NCBI GenBank assembly: GCA_027618995.1
Contig: JAQCGO010000001.1
Span: forward strand, 1 to 64,000
DNA: 64,000 bases
Reading direction: 5' to 3'
Source of the DNA: Pseudomonadota bacterium
Lineage (GTDB): Bacteria > Pseudomonadota > Gammaproteobacteria > Steroidobacterales > Woeseiaceae
The stretch's first letter is position 1, and each line of letters starts with the position of its first letter. Shown piece by piece: positions 1 to 10,393 of this stretch. The notes beneath the pieces are model-generated. The model was not told the DNA's origin and ran no database searches. It saw nothing but the letters and a program-made list of their open reading frames with translations. A program made the position numbers and the translations under genes.

Positions 1-52
1 CCTAATTGACAAGACCTTACGCTACCGTTTTTAGCTACCAATGCCAAACAGG

Positions 53-86
53 CAAAAAAAAGCCCGGCAATTGCCGGGCTTTTTTG
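53..86. terminator. Bidirectional intrinsic terminator
   Basis: A perfect 20-base palindrome (positions 61-80, GC-rich arms around AATT) is preceded by a run of A and followed by a run of T. It can therefore act on either strand. It lies just beyond the stop codon of the minus-strand receptor gene at 106 and probably ends that transcript. Confidence 0.85.
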
Positions 87-105
87 TTGCTGCGTCTGTT
101 CAGGC

Positions 106-2720
106 CTAGAAGTCGGCTGCCAGACGTATGTACATGAAGCCACCGTTGTTGCCGAATGGCGAAGTTATTGCCGTTCTTGCGCCGAGGAATGCGAGTGTGC
201 CGTCGCCTTCGAGATCCAGCTCGACGTCAAAAACATTCTCGGCACCTACCGTCACCCGGAACATGTCGTTGAAGCGGTAGGTCGCTTCCAGGTCGACCAG
301 CAACTATGAGCCGTAGCTATAGACATCGGGCGGGTTGCTGCCGTTGAACAGGCCGCCGGTCGAATCCCAGCCACCGTAGCTGTTCAGACGCAGGTAGCCG
401 CTAAGTGCGTTGCCCGTGTCGTAGTTAAACGTCAGGGCTACCCGATTGTCCGGCACCTGCTGCTCGAGGTCGATCACGCGCGCCGCATTGATCGTGCCGG
501 ACGCCACATTCGATATGTCCTGCTCGTTCTGGTTGTAGCGCAGATCAACGAGCAAATCGCCCGAGCCTACGTCGAAATTGACGATGATCGCCAGATCAAA
601 GCCGGTCACGTCCGAATCGAAGGCGTTGGTGAAATAACCGGCGAGGCCTCCCAGCAGCAAGCCGGCATTCGGAACACCTGCGGCTGTCAGGTCAAGTACA
701 TCCTTAGCGGTAATGGTCGTGTTGAACAGCGCCAGCCGGTCCTCGATCGAGATGTCGTAGTAGTCGAGTGTGATGCTGACATTGTCCGCCGCGGACCAGA
801 CAGCGCCCAGGGTATAGCTTGTGGACTCTTCGGGCGTCAGCGGCACGGATCCCAGTACCATGGCTACCGTACTGCCGACCGGGTAGGTACCGCTCGGGAT
901 CAGGTTACCACTCGGATCGGCGGTGGTGGTCGTATTGAGCGTATTGACCTGGCCCGGTGTTGGCGCACGAAAGCCTGTGCTGGCCGTTGCGCGCAAAGCG
1001 AATTGCTCGCTGATCTCAAGTCGTCCCGATAATTTGAAATTGGTTGTATCGCCGAACTCGTCATAGTCTTCGTAGCGAACGGCGCCGCCCAGCGTGAAGC
1101 TATCGGTCAGATCCGCTTCGATATCGATATAGCCGGCATAGCTAGCGCTGGCGAAACTGCCTTCCGATTCAAGCGGGAATCCCTGGAAACCGTCGGAACC
1201 CACGCCGAAAATGAACGCGGGGCCTGCGCTGTAGGAGGCGACGTCGCCAGCGGCGATCTTGTAGGTTTCTTCACGCCATTCCGCGCCGAAAGCGAAGTTC
1301 AAAGGTGACGGCAGGTTACCGACATCAAAGGTCTTCACGAAATCTGCGTTCAGACCGGTCTCTTCCTGGGTCAGTATGCCGGGCTTGAAACTGGTCGGAG
1401 ACAAGCGACCCAGACTTGGATTGATGCTCGCGTCCAGAGTTTAGTCCGCTTCGCTCTCGGCGACCCGTGCACGCACGTCCCAGCTCATGCCACCGCCGGT
1501 TTCGCCGCGCAAACCGCCGACGAATGCCATGTCGCTGATGGCGGCGCCGAATTGCGGGTTGTAACCACCCGGGAACTGCGTGTGGATCGGGTTGAGTAAA
1601 TCCCATCCGCTCGGGCTGCCGTTGGTGGTTGCCGTCAGATAGTCGGCCGGAAGGCCGCCACCCGCGATAATGTCGTCGACCAGGGACTGCGGTGCCGGGT
1701 CGGGCAGGAAATCGTGGGGGCGATATCAACGATCAAAGTATTGCGGCCGTCGACCCCCGCGGCCGGGTCCAGAACCTGGCGGCGATAGAAGAAATCGGAA
1801 ATCGTGTCGTTGTCCGAGAAGCTGGCGTTGCCATAGAGCTCGGTGGTGTCGTTGATGTCGAAGCCTGCGTTCAGGAAGAACTTGAGGGTCTCAACATCGG
1901 GGTCGCCCCAGCGTTGGCACAGCTCGTCCAGTGGTACCACACCCGATCCGACCTCGTCGATCACGCTCTGGCAGTCGCCGCGCGTTACACCACGCGAGGT
2001 CTTGTCCGCCGATGAGCTCTCGATCGTTGCGTTCAGAAAGCCCGAGTCACCGAGACTGAATCCACCGTTGGCTGCGAATGTCGTGCGCGTGCCGTCGCCT
2101 TCAAAATACTCGCCGGTCTGTGCCAATACGGAGAAGCCTTCGTTAACGTCTTTCAGGATCACGTTGATGACACCCGCGATAGCGTCCGAGCCGTACTGGG
2201 CCGAGGCACCATCGCGCAGAATTTCAACACGCTTGATAGCCAGTGATGGCAGCGCCGAAAAATCAACCGCCTGCGAACCCTGATTCACGGTGCCGAGCGG
2301 AGCCAGCTGCAAATTGACCAGCGGTGAGCGATGCCGGCGCGTGCCGTCCACCAGCACCAGGGTCTGGTCCGGTGACAGGTTGCGCAAGGTTACCGGCCGG
2401 ATGAACGCGGTGCCGTCAGCGATCGGGAAACGTTGTGTATTGATTGATGGTGCGACTTTGGTTATGCCGTCGGTCATGTCAAACGTTGCCTGGTTGGCAA
2501 ACGCATCGCCGGCCAGCACATCGATGGGCGACATTGTTTCTGTGGGCGACTGCCCCTCTCTGCGTGTACCGGTGACAACGACCTCTTCAACCGCGTCGCT
2601 ACCCTCATCGGATTGTGCATGGGCTGGCATCGTGCCGGCCGCAAGCAGTGCTACCGGCACCACCGCCAACCAATGCAATTCACGACCCTTGATTCTTGTT
2701 GCAAAAATGTTGCGTTTCAT
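106..2720 (-). pseudogene. TonB-dependent receptor, disrupted by one frameshift and two in-frame stops
   Basis: Outer-membrane TonB-dependent receptor of about 871 residues if repaired. ATG at 2720 follows a GGGGG ribosome site. The signal peptide ends near PAHA, followed by a TonB-box-like stretch (EEVVVTG), a plug domain with the typical ILRDGASAQYGSDAIAGVINV region, and a beta-barrel ending in an aromatic residue (ADF). Three lesions are visible. A single base is missing near 1715-1722: the frame runs ..DIAP then resumes as DFLPDPAP in another frame. TAA at 1441-1443 and TAG at 304-306 are in frame with barrel sequence on both sides. The coding sequence between lesions is well preserved, so decay is recent or the lesions are sequencing errors. 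The substrate is unknown. Confidence 0.85.
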
Positions 2721-2784
2721 AAAACCCCCTTGCGAATTGCCACGAGCGGCAAATACGCGAACGATACTAAACATAAGCAAATGG

Positions 2785-2812
2785 AATATAAGCTGTTGTA
2801 CTATTGCCACAA
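2785..2812 (-). promoter_or_regulatory. Possible sigma-70 promoter for the receptor at 106-2720
   Basis: On the minus strand TTGTGG and TATATT are separated by 16 bases, about 65 bases upstream of the receptor ATG. The match is only moderate. The 290-base divergent interval 2721-3010 is AT-rich compared with its neighbours and holds no gene that I can support. Confidence 0.3.
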
Positions 2813-3010
2813 CAGCGCCCGAGCCCGCCAAAAAACTTTGACGCGCCGTGCCGCCTTTCGTTCCGCAGAAATGATCCGTGGCCGCAGCGGCCGTAATCGA
2901 CGTAGTACACTCGTATTATTTTTCCGATTCGCTAAAAAACGCGTAATGCGTCAATATTCTCGGCGGCGAAAACCGGCACAATAATCGAGCAATAAGGGAA
3001 TCCAGTAAGC

Positions 3011-4210
3011 ATGACGATGTCACCGGTCATTTATATTCAGGGTGCGTTGGCCACAACCAGCCTGATTATCGCGATCATTTTTTTCATGGCGTGGAGGACG
3101 CTCGGTGAAAAGCCGTGGGCGTTGAACTGGTCAGTCGCGTTCGTTGCTTCAACACTTTACTGGCTGATCAACCTGGGTTCGGTCTTTTTTCCTGGTCATG
3201 CGTCCTACTGGCTGCTGGCGAACGCGTTCGGCGTGGCGACGGTGACGCTGGCATTGCGCGGCCATTGCCAGCGTACCAAATGTGAGAGGCTGCCCGACAA
3301 CCTGTGGCCGTATGCAATCCTGGTCTTCGCCGGCATCCTTTGGACCACCGTCGTGCGGCCGCATGCGGGGCTCAGCGCTGCAATTCTGCCATTGGTGACG
3401 GCGATTTCCTTGTTGCTGTCCGCAGCCATGGTCATCCGTCATCGCGAGCAAACCCGGGTGGCGGAATGGGCCTCGGCGATCACAATGATCCTGTTCGCGA
3501 TCGTGCAACTGCCCGCCGCTGCTTACGTTTACGGCCTTGGTCCGGACAAGGATGTCGTGACGGGCCTGATGTATTCTCATCCCAGCGTACTGCTCCTGCC
3601 GGCGGGTTTTATCGGTATGGCGATTTTTGTCATTTTCATGCTGGCATCTGACGTGTATGAGGACATGAAGGAAATTGCCGTCCGCGACCAACTCACCGGG
3701 CTGCTTAATCGCCGCGGCTTTGGCGAGCAATCGGTGGTGGCGTATGCGACTGCGCGGCGCACAGTGCAGCCGGTATCGGTGATAGCGGCTGATATCGATC
3801 ATTTCAAGTCGGTCAATGACGAATTCGGGCACAACATCGGTGATAGGGCGCTTGTGCATTTTACGCAACTGCTGACCGCGGATCGTCGTGTCGAAGACAT
3901 CGTCGCGCGCATTGGCGGCGAGGAATTCCTGCTGGTATTACCGGGTACCGATCTCATCGAGGCATTAGCAATCGCCGATGAGCTTCGCGAGCGTCTGGCG
4001 GCGTCGCCGATGGGTGTCGATGAACGCAAGGTCGTGATGACGTCGAGCTTTGGCGTTGCCGCGATTTCTGACAAGGACGCGAGCCTGGCGGACGTGGTTA
4101 TCAAGGCAGATCGGGCTTTGTACCGATCCAAACGCGCGGGCCGCAACCGGGTCGACCTGGAATCGTCGCAAACACTGCGCAACCTTGACGGTTCGTTGGA
4201 AACTAATTAG
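3011..4210 (+). CDS. Membrane-bound diguanylate cyclase (GGDEF protein)
   Basis: Predicted to make the second messenger cyclic di-GMP from two GTP. About 399 residues: the first 215 hold roughly seven hydrophobic segments (an uncharacterised membrane sensor) and residues 225-385 are a GGDEF domain. The active-site motif is GGEEF (302-306), with the metal-binding region ADIDHFKSVND (260-270). An RVED motif at 293-296 sits five residues before GGEEF, the spacing of the PleD inhibitory I-site, so product feedback inhibition is likely. No EAL domain is present. An AAGGGA ribosome site precedes the ATG. The stimulus and output are unknown. It is divergent from the broken receptor. Confidence 0.9.
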   Translation: MTMSPVIYIQGALATTSLIIAIIFFMAWRTLGEKPWALNWSVAFVASTLYWLINLGSVFFPGHASYWLLANAFGVATVTLALRGHCQRTKCERLPDNLWPYAILVFAGILWTTVVRPHAGLSAAILPLVTAISLLLSAAMVIRHREQTRVAEWASAITMILFAIVQLPAAAYVYGLGPDKDVVTGLMYSHPSVLLLPAGFIGMAIFVIFMLASDVYEDMKEIAVRDQLTGLLNRRGFGEQSVVAYATARRTVQPVSVIAADIDHFKSVNDEFGHNIGDRALVHFTQLLTADRRVEDIVARIGGEEFLLVLPGTDLIEALAIADELRERLAASPMGVDERKVVMTSSFGVAAISDKDASLADVVIKADRALYRSKRAGRNRVDLESSQTLRNLDGSLETN

Positions 4211-4255
4211 CTTCGGGACGCATCTAAGTCCTGATAACAAAACGGGGAATCTCCA

Positions 4256-5131
4256 ATGAGAACTCAGTCCAGGCCAGTTATGGCCGGCGTTCTTGTGCTC
4301 ATTCTTGCCGCATGCGGCGCTGAAAAAGAACCGGCTGGCGTTGCCAGCGACGATCCGTTTCGCCTTTCCGCCGATGTTCGGCCCATCGCACAGACTTTGA
4401 CGCTCGAGATCGACCCGGAAAAGACCGACTACTCCGGGACGACAACAATATCGCTGCAGGTCGCCAAAGAGCAGGCAAGTATTCGTTTGCACGCCAAGGA
4501 TATGCAGATCACCTCGCTGAGCCTGTCGGGCAAGGACGGAGCGATAGCAGTAACGCACGAGTCCGGCGCACGGCCTGCTGACCATCGTAGCGGCGAGACC
4601 GTTTGCGCCGGGTGACTATGAGCTGCAAATTGCTTTCAGCAATAACTTTAACGAGGACGGCGTCGGCATCAATCGCACCGAGCAGGAAGGGCGGCATTAT
4701 ATATTCAGCCAGTTCGAAGCGATCGATGCTCGCCTGGCGTTTCCCTGTTTCGATGAACCTGGCTTCAAGTTTCCATGGCAGATGACGATGGTGGTGCCGA
4801 CCGATGTCACGCCGATTACCAATACGCCGGTTGTGTCGGTGACTGAGAAGGACGGTCTGCAGACCGTGGTCTTCGATACCACCCCGGCGTTGCCTTCCTA
4901 CCTGATCGCCGTTGCCGTAGGGGCGTTCGAGCTCGTGCCCATAGAAGGCATGTCGGTGCCCTGCAATGTCGTGGTGCCGAAGGGCAAGTCACATCTCGCG
5001 GCTATGGCCGTCGAAACCACGCCACCGTTGCTCGCGTTTCTCGAGGACTATTTCGGTCAGCCATACCCGTTCAAAAAACTGGACCTGATCGCAACCAACC
5101 AGTCATTTTCCGGCGCCATGGAGCACCCGGG
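4256..5131 (+). pseudogene. M1-family aminopeptidase, N-terminal remnant
   Basis: Lipoprotein signal (LILAAC) followed by the N-terminal beta domain of an M1 (gluzincin) aminopeptidase. FPCFDEPGFK and the substrate-recognition motif GAMEHPG are clear. Near 4565-4575 the frame changes: HESG continues as HGLLTIVAARPFAPGDYEL in another frame. Directly after GAMEHPG (about 5131) the sequence turns into TonB-receptor sequence, so the HExxH zinc site and the whole C-terminal half are missing. The remnant is about a third to a half of a normal M1 enzyme and cannot be active. It lies 45 bases after the GGDEF gene. Confidence 0.8.
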
Positions 5132-7571
5132 CGTAGCGCCGAGGACCTGCCGGTACCGGTGGACACGATCGGCTCGGAAGCGATGGCAGAGACAGGCCAG
5201 ACCGAGGTTGGCCACATGCTGCAAACCTTGGCGCCATCCTTCAATTTCTCGACCTCGGCCATCAGCGATGGCACGGATGCGCTGCGACCGGCGACCCTCA
5301 GAGGCTTAGGCCCGGACCAGACTCTGGTGCTGGGTGAACGGTAAGCGCCGCCACCAGGCGTCGCTGATTCATATCAACACCTCGGTCGGCCGCGGTACCG
5401 CGGGAACGGACATGAACGCGATTCCAGCGGCCTCGATCAAGCGCATTGAAGTGCTGCGCGACGGCGCAGCCGCGCAATATGGTTCCGACGCGATCGCAGG
5501 TGTTATCAATATTGTCCTCAAGGACGACGCTGAAGGCGGCAACTTCGGTATTTCGCAGGGGCAGACAGCTGAAGGCGATGGCGAGACGACCAACATCAAT
5601 TTCAGCAAGGGCTTTGCGCTCGGTGACAGCGGATTCATCAACGCGAGCGTGAACTGGCGTGACCGGGATTTCACGAACCGCGCCGGACTGGTTGGCTCAT
5701 GTATGTTTCCTGGCTGTACGGATAGCGACGGTGATGGCATACGTGAACCCGGCGATCCGCGCGAGGTAACGACACCGCGTGATGTGTTTCGTATCGGGGA
5801 CGCGATTTTCGAGCAGTTCGCCATGACGCTGAACGCGGCACTGGAGTTTGGCGACGGTGAACTGTACGGTTTCGTTACCTATTCGAATCGGTAAAATCAG
5901 TCGGCTGCATTCTTCCGCCACAATGGCAATACCGGTGGCAACGCACCATTGGCTGATGGCGACGCCACGATTCCGCCGGGTTTCCTGCCGCTGATCAATT
6001 CGGATATCGACGATCTGTCTTACAGCGTCGGCTATCGGGCCGAGTTCAACAACGACGCAACGTTTGATATTTCGTACACGACCGGCGAGAACACGATCGA
6101 GTACGTGACCAGCAACTCGATCAATTCCTCGTTCGCCAACGCGCAGCGCTTCGCGCTGGTAAATTCGGACGATATTCGTGCAACGATTCCGCGCGAAGCG
6201 ATTGCCTACGGGCTGGAACTCGAGCTTGATACGATCAACATCGATTTCACGCAGTCGTACGGGGACCTTTTCTTCGCCATGGGTGCGGAGATGCGTACCG
6301 ATGAGTTCAGAATTATCGCCGGCGAAGAATACGCCTACCTGGATTACGACACCGAAGATGGCGTCCCGCTGTTTGCGGTGGATCGCGAAGCCGGCATCCA
6401 GGGCTTCCCCGGCATCGGGCCGCAGTCCGCCGTGGACCGCACGCGGGACGTGTTTTCGTTTTATGCCGACGCAGAATATGAAGTTTCCGACAGATTTATC
6501 GTCGATGGCGCAGCGCGCTATGACGACTATGACGGCTTTGGCGACACGGTCAATTTCAAGCTGGCCGGCAAGTTCGACCTGACCGATCGCGTCGCTTTAC
6601 GTGGTGCCGTGAGTACCGGCTTCCGCGCGCCGTCGATGCAACAATTGTATTTCAATAACGTCAGCACCCAGTTTGTAGCGGACGTGAATGACATCGACAT
6701 GGATGGCGACGTTACGGAGCTCATCCCGCAGCAGGTCGGTACGTTCCGCAACGACAGTACGCTGGCGCAGGCAATCGGCATACCACAGCTGAAAGAAGAA
6801 GATTCGACGAACTACAGTATCGGCGTTGTTGCCGATATAACCGATCGATTCGGCCTGACCGTTGATTATTATTCGATCGACATTGACGATCGCATCGTGG
6901 TCAGCAACCGGCTTGGATTCGGGCTTTCTTCGGCGCTGGATGCGGCACTGATCCAGTCTGGCGCAGGTGCCGGCCAGTTCTTCCTCAATGGGGCTGATAC
7001 TGAGACCAGCGGTGTGGACATCGTCGCGACCTACAGCGGCGTCGAACTGTTGGGCGGCGAACTCGACTTTACGCTGGCTGCAAACTTCACCGAAACCGAG
7101 GTGGTGGATATCTTCACGCCGTCCGGGTCGGGGCTTGAAGCGGTAGATGTTGAGGACGTATTCAATGCGCAGGACATCTCCATCATTGAGGAGTGGCAAC
7201 CGGAGGATCACATCAATCTGAACGCGCGCTACAGTCGTGATGCGCTCAGCATAAATCTCGGACTGAGTCGTTACGGCGAATACACGGTGACCGACAGTGG
7301 CAGTCAGACTTATGGTGCCGAGATGTTGACCGACCTGTATGTCTCCTATGCATTTGACAATGGCATCAGGATCAACCTGTCCGGCAACAATATTTTTGAC
7401 GTCTATCCGGACAAGACCACGATCGGCCGCTCACGCAATGGCGCCATCGAAAATGGCCCTAATGGCGAGTTAATTGTTGACAGTGATGGCGTATTTGTTT
7501 ATTCACGTCGTTCGGTACCGTTCTGCTTTAACGGCGCCTACTATTCGCTGGGGCTGTCCTGGGATTTCTAA
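5123..7571 (+). pseudogene. TonB-dependent receptor lacking its N-terminus, with a frameshift and an in-frame stop
   Basis: The sequence begins abruptly at the plug domain (AEDLPVPVDTIGSEA) with no signal peptide or TonB box, joined to an aminopeptidase fragment. It then has the plug motifs GPDQTLVL, NGKRRHQ and VLRDGAAAQYGSDAIAG, and a barrel that ends in GLSWDF. Near 5330 an extra G (GGG where GG is expected) shifts the frame between TLVL and VNGKRRHQ. A TAA at 5892-5894 interrupts YSNR*NQSAAFF in frame. The barrel from 5895 to 7571 is open and well conserved. It is related to, but clearly different from, the receptor at 106-2720. Confidence 0.85.
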
Positions 7572-7599
7572 GCAACAGAACGCTTTTGCAGTAACATCA

Positions 7600-7629
7600 G
7601 ACGCGGGCTTAATGCCCGCGTCTTTTTTT
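7600..7629 (+). terminator. Intrinsic terminator after the receptor remnant
   Basis: Nine-base GC-rich stem (7600-7608 with 7614-7622), loop TTAAT, then seven T. It lies about 30 bases past the receptor stop codon. Confidence 0.9.
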
Positions 7630-7664
7630 GGCGAACAGGCACAAGCAAGATCAGGAGCGACAGG

Positions 7665-8660
7665 GTGCTGGAAAAATTTCCACGTGTATCGCTGGCTCAT
7701 CTGCCGACACCGCTCGAGCACATGCCGAGGCTGAGCAAGCATCTGGGTGGCCCGCAGATCTGGGTAAAGCGCGACGATTGCACCGGGCTCGCGACCGGCG
7801 GCAACAAGACGCGCAAGCTCGAATTCTCGATGGCCGCTGCGCTGGCGGAGGGTGCTGACACCATTGTCACGGTTGGTGCCGTGCAATCGAATCACGTGCG
7901 GCAAACCGCAGCGGCGGCGTGCAAGCTCGGTCTCGCATGCGAAGTGCTGCTCGAGCACCGCGTCAAGAGACCCAGCGAGCCCTACGCCAATTCCGGCAAT
8001 GTTCTGTTGGATCGGATTTTCGGCGCGAATCTTCGTGAGTATCCGGACGGCACCGATTTCGCAGCCGCTATGGATAAGGTTGCCGACGAAATCAGGGTGG
8101 CAGGCGGCAAGCCCTACCTGATTCCGGTCGGTGCTTCGAACACGGTCGGGGCGCTGGGCTACGTCAATTGCGCGATCGAATTGCTGCAACAAGCCGGTGC
8201 ATCAGGTCTGGCGATCGATCACCTGGTAGCAGCAACCGGCAGTGCGGGTACGCAGGCTGGTCTCATTGTCGGGCTCCGGGCGATGCAGAGCGATATGCCG
8301 CTGCTCGGCATCGGCGTCAATATTCCGCAGGCCGCGCAGGAAGAAAAAGTCTATGCGCTGGCCACAGCAACAGCCGACTACATCGGCCGGCCGGGTATTG
8401 TCACGCGCGACGACATCATCGCGAATTGCAACTACGTCGGCAGCGGCTATGGCGCGCCGACGGAGGCGATGAACGAGGCCGTGTTACTGCTGGCACGGAC
8501 CGAAGGACTGCTGTTGGACCCCGTATACAGCGGCAAAGCACTGGCCGGCATGATCGACCTGATCAGGAAAGGCGAATTCGGTGCGGCATCGAATATCGTT
8601 TTCCTGCATACGGGAGGATCAGCCGCGCTGTTCGCCTACGTCGACCAGCTCAGGACATGA
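7665..8660 (+). CDS. dcyD: D-cysteine desulfhydrase / ACC deaminase family PLP enzyme
   Basis: Pyridoxal-phosphate enzyme of the fold-type II (tryptophan synthase beta) family, 331 residues, close in length to E. coli DcyD. The PLP lysine lies in GGNKTRKLE (about residue 48), and [12 protein letters not shown] carries the substrate-binding residues. The likely reaction is D-cysteine to pyruvate, ammonia and sulfide; ACC deaminase activity is an alternative that sequence inspection cannot exclude. GTG start at 7665 is preceded by AGGAG at good spacing. It appears to be a single-gene unit between a terminator and a separate ABC operon. Confidence 0.85.
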   Translation: MLEKFPRVSLAHLPTPLEHMPRLSKHLGGPQIWVKRDDCTGLATGGNKTRKLEFSMAAALAEGADTIVTVGAVQSNHVRQTAAAACKLGLACEVLLEHRVKRPSEPYANSGNVLLDRIFGANLREYPDGTDFAAAMDKVADEIRVAGGKPYLIPVGASNTVGALGYVNCAIELLQQAGASGLAIDHLVAATGSAGTQAGLIVGLRAMQSDMPLLGIGVNIPQAAQEEKVYALATATADYIGRPGIVTRDDIIANCNYVGSGYGAPTEAMNEAVLLLARTEGLLLDPVYSGKALAGMIDLIRKGEFGAASNIVFLHTGGSAALFAYVDQLRT

Positions 8661-8675
8661 CGGCAGATATCCTGC

Positions 8676-8703
8676 TTGTGCTTGCTACGCGTCTAGGTAT
8701 GAT
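8676..8703 (+). promoter_or_regulatory. Possible promoter giving a near-leaderless ABC transporter transcript
   Basis: TTGTGC and TATGAT are 16 bases apart. The -10 element ends only eight bases before the ATG at 8712 and no Shine-Dalgarno sequence is present, so the transcript could start at or next to the ATG. The -35 match is weak. Confidence 0.3.
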
Positions 8704-8711
8704 TTCGCGGC

Positions 8712-9635
8712 ATGCAGCCCATCATCAGCGTATCGGGCCTGAATAAAGCTTACGGCGACTTTCAGGCACTCAAGAATATCGACCTCGAAATCAATCGCGG
8801 CGAAATTTTTGGTTTGCTAGGGCCGAACGGTGCCGGCAAGACGACGCTGATCAATATTATTTGCGGCATCGTCAAAAAATCCTCAGGCACGATCACTGTT
8901 GACGGCTTCGACAACGCCGAGAATTTTCGTGCGACACGCTCGCGGATCGGGCTGGTACCGCAGGAGTTGCCGACCGAAACCTTCGAAACGCCGTATGACG
9001 TCTGTCGTTTCAGCCGCGGCCTGTTCGGCAAGCGGGATAACCCGGCGCACATCGAAAAAGTGCTGCGGTCGTTGTCCTTGTGGGACAAAAAAGATAATAA
9101 AATCAGGACTTTGTCGGGCGGCATGAAGCGGCGCGTGCTGATCTGCAAGGCACTCGCGCACGAACCCGAGGTGTTATTCCTGGACGAACCTACCGCCGGT
9201 ATGGACGTCGAACTGCGCCAGGACATGTGGAACGTTGTGCAGTCGCTGCGGGAATCGGGTGTCACCGTCATCCTGACGACGCACTACATCGAGGAGGCCG
9301 AGCAACTCGCCGATCGTGTGGGTGTGATCAATCACGGCGAAGTGATCCTGGTACAGGAGAAAACCCGGTTGATGAAGGAGATGGGCAAGAAGCAACTTGT
9401 GCTGCATCTATCAGATTCGATTGCGGCGCTGCCATCCAGTCTCGATGACTACCACTTGGATCTTAGCGACGATGGCCTGGAGCTGACTTATCACTATGAC
9501 ACCAAGCGGGACCGCACCGGGATTACGGCACTGCTGAGCGATTTGCAAGCGGTGGACATCAGGTTCAACGACCTGCACACGTCGCAAAGCTCACTGGAGG
9601 AAATCTTTGTCGGCCTGGTGAGTAAGAACACATGA
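8712..9635 (+). CDS. yadG: ABC transporter ATP-binding protein (YadG type)
   Basis: ATPase subunit of an ABC-2 type exporter, 307 residues. Walker [11 protein letters not shown]-loop LVPQE, signature LSGGMKRR, Walker [12 protein letters not shown] and the H-switch TTHYIEEAE are all present. Length and sequence closely follow E. coli YadG (308 residues), including the C-terminal extension ending in LEEIFVGLV. The substrate is unknown for this family. The gene overlaps the permease gene by four bases (ATGA), which suggests translational coupling. It shares no neighbours with E. coli yadG apart from the permease. Confidence 0.9.
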   Translation: MQPIISVSGLNKAYGDFQALKNIDLEINRGEIFGLLGPNGAGKTTLINIICGIVKKSSGTITVDGFDNAENFRATRSRIGLVPQELPTETFETPYDVCRFSRGLFGKRDNPAHIEKVLRSLSLWDKKDNKIRTLSGGMKRRVLICKALAHEPEVLFLDEPTAGMDVELRQDMWNVVQSLRESGVTVILTTHYIEEAEQLADRVGVINHGEVILVQEKTRLMKEMGKKQLVLHLSDSIAALPSSLDDYHLDLSDDGLELTYHYDTKRDRTGITALLSDLQAVDIRFNDLHTSQSSLEEIFVGLVSKNT

Positions 9636-10393
9636 ATTTTCACGCAATTAGAGCGATCTACCGTACCGAGATGGCACGCATGATGCGCACTGTCGTGCAA
9701 AGCATTGTCGCGCCCGTGCTCTCGACCTCGTTGTACTTCGTGGTGTTTGGTTCTGCGATCGGCTCCAGGATTACCGAGATTGATGGCGTGGGATACGGCG
9801 CGTTCATCGTGCCGGGCCTGATCATGCTGGCAATCATGACCGAGAGTATTTCGAACTCGTCGTTCGCGATCTATTTTCCAAAGTTCACCGGCACGATATT
9901 CGAATTGTTGTCGGCGCCGGTATCGTTCGTCGAAGTCGTGATCGGCTATGTCGGTGCGGCCGCCAGCAAATCGGTGGTGATCGGCCTGATCATTCTCGCT
10001 ACGGCAGGGCTCTTTGTCGATCTGCAGATTGCACACCCGTTCGTCATGCTGCTGTTCCTGGTACTGATCTCGGTATCGTTCAGTCTGTTCGGTTTCATCC
10101 TCGGCGTCTGGGCAGACGGCTGGGAAAAACTCACGATCGTGCCGGTGCTGGTGATCATGCCGTTGACGTTTCTTGGCGGTACGTTCTATTCCATCAGCAT
10201 GTTGCCGCCGGCCTGGCAGACGATCAGCCTGTTAAACCCGGTTGTCTATCTCGTCAGCGGCTTTCGCTGGGCCTTTTTCGAAAACTCGGATGTGGCAGTT
10301 GCAGTGAGTTTCGCCATGGTCATGGCCTTCCTGCTCGTATGCCTGTTCGCCGTGTACTGGATTTTCAAGACCGGCTACAAAATCCGCAGCTGA
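9632..10393 (+). CDS. yadH: ABC-2 type transporter permease (YadH type)
   Basis: Inner-membrane subunit partnering the ATPase at 8712-9635. 253 residues with about six membrane segments and the ABC-2 family signature region near [18 protein letters not shown]. Length and order match E. coli YadH. The start codon overlaps the ATPase stop. The gene ends immediately next to the stop codon of the convergent peptidase at 10394, leaving no intergenic space. Confidence 0.9.
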   Translation: MNFHAIRAIYRTEMARMMRTVVQSIVAPVLSTSLYFVVFGSAIGSRITEIDGVGYGAFIVPGLIMLAIMTESISNSSFAIYFPKFTGTIFELLSAPVSFVEVVIGYVGAAASKSVVIGLIILATAGLFVDLQIAHPFVMLLFLVLISVSFSLFGFILGVWADGWEKLTIVPVLVIMPLTFLGGTFYSISMLPPAWQTISLLNPVVYLVSGFRWAFFENSDVAVAVSFAMVMAFLLVCLFAVYWIFKTGYKIRS

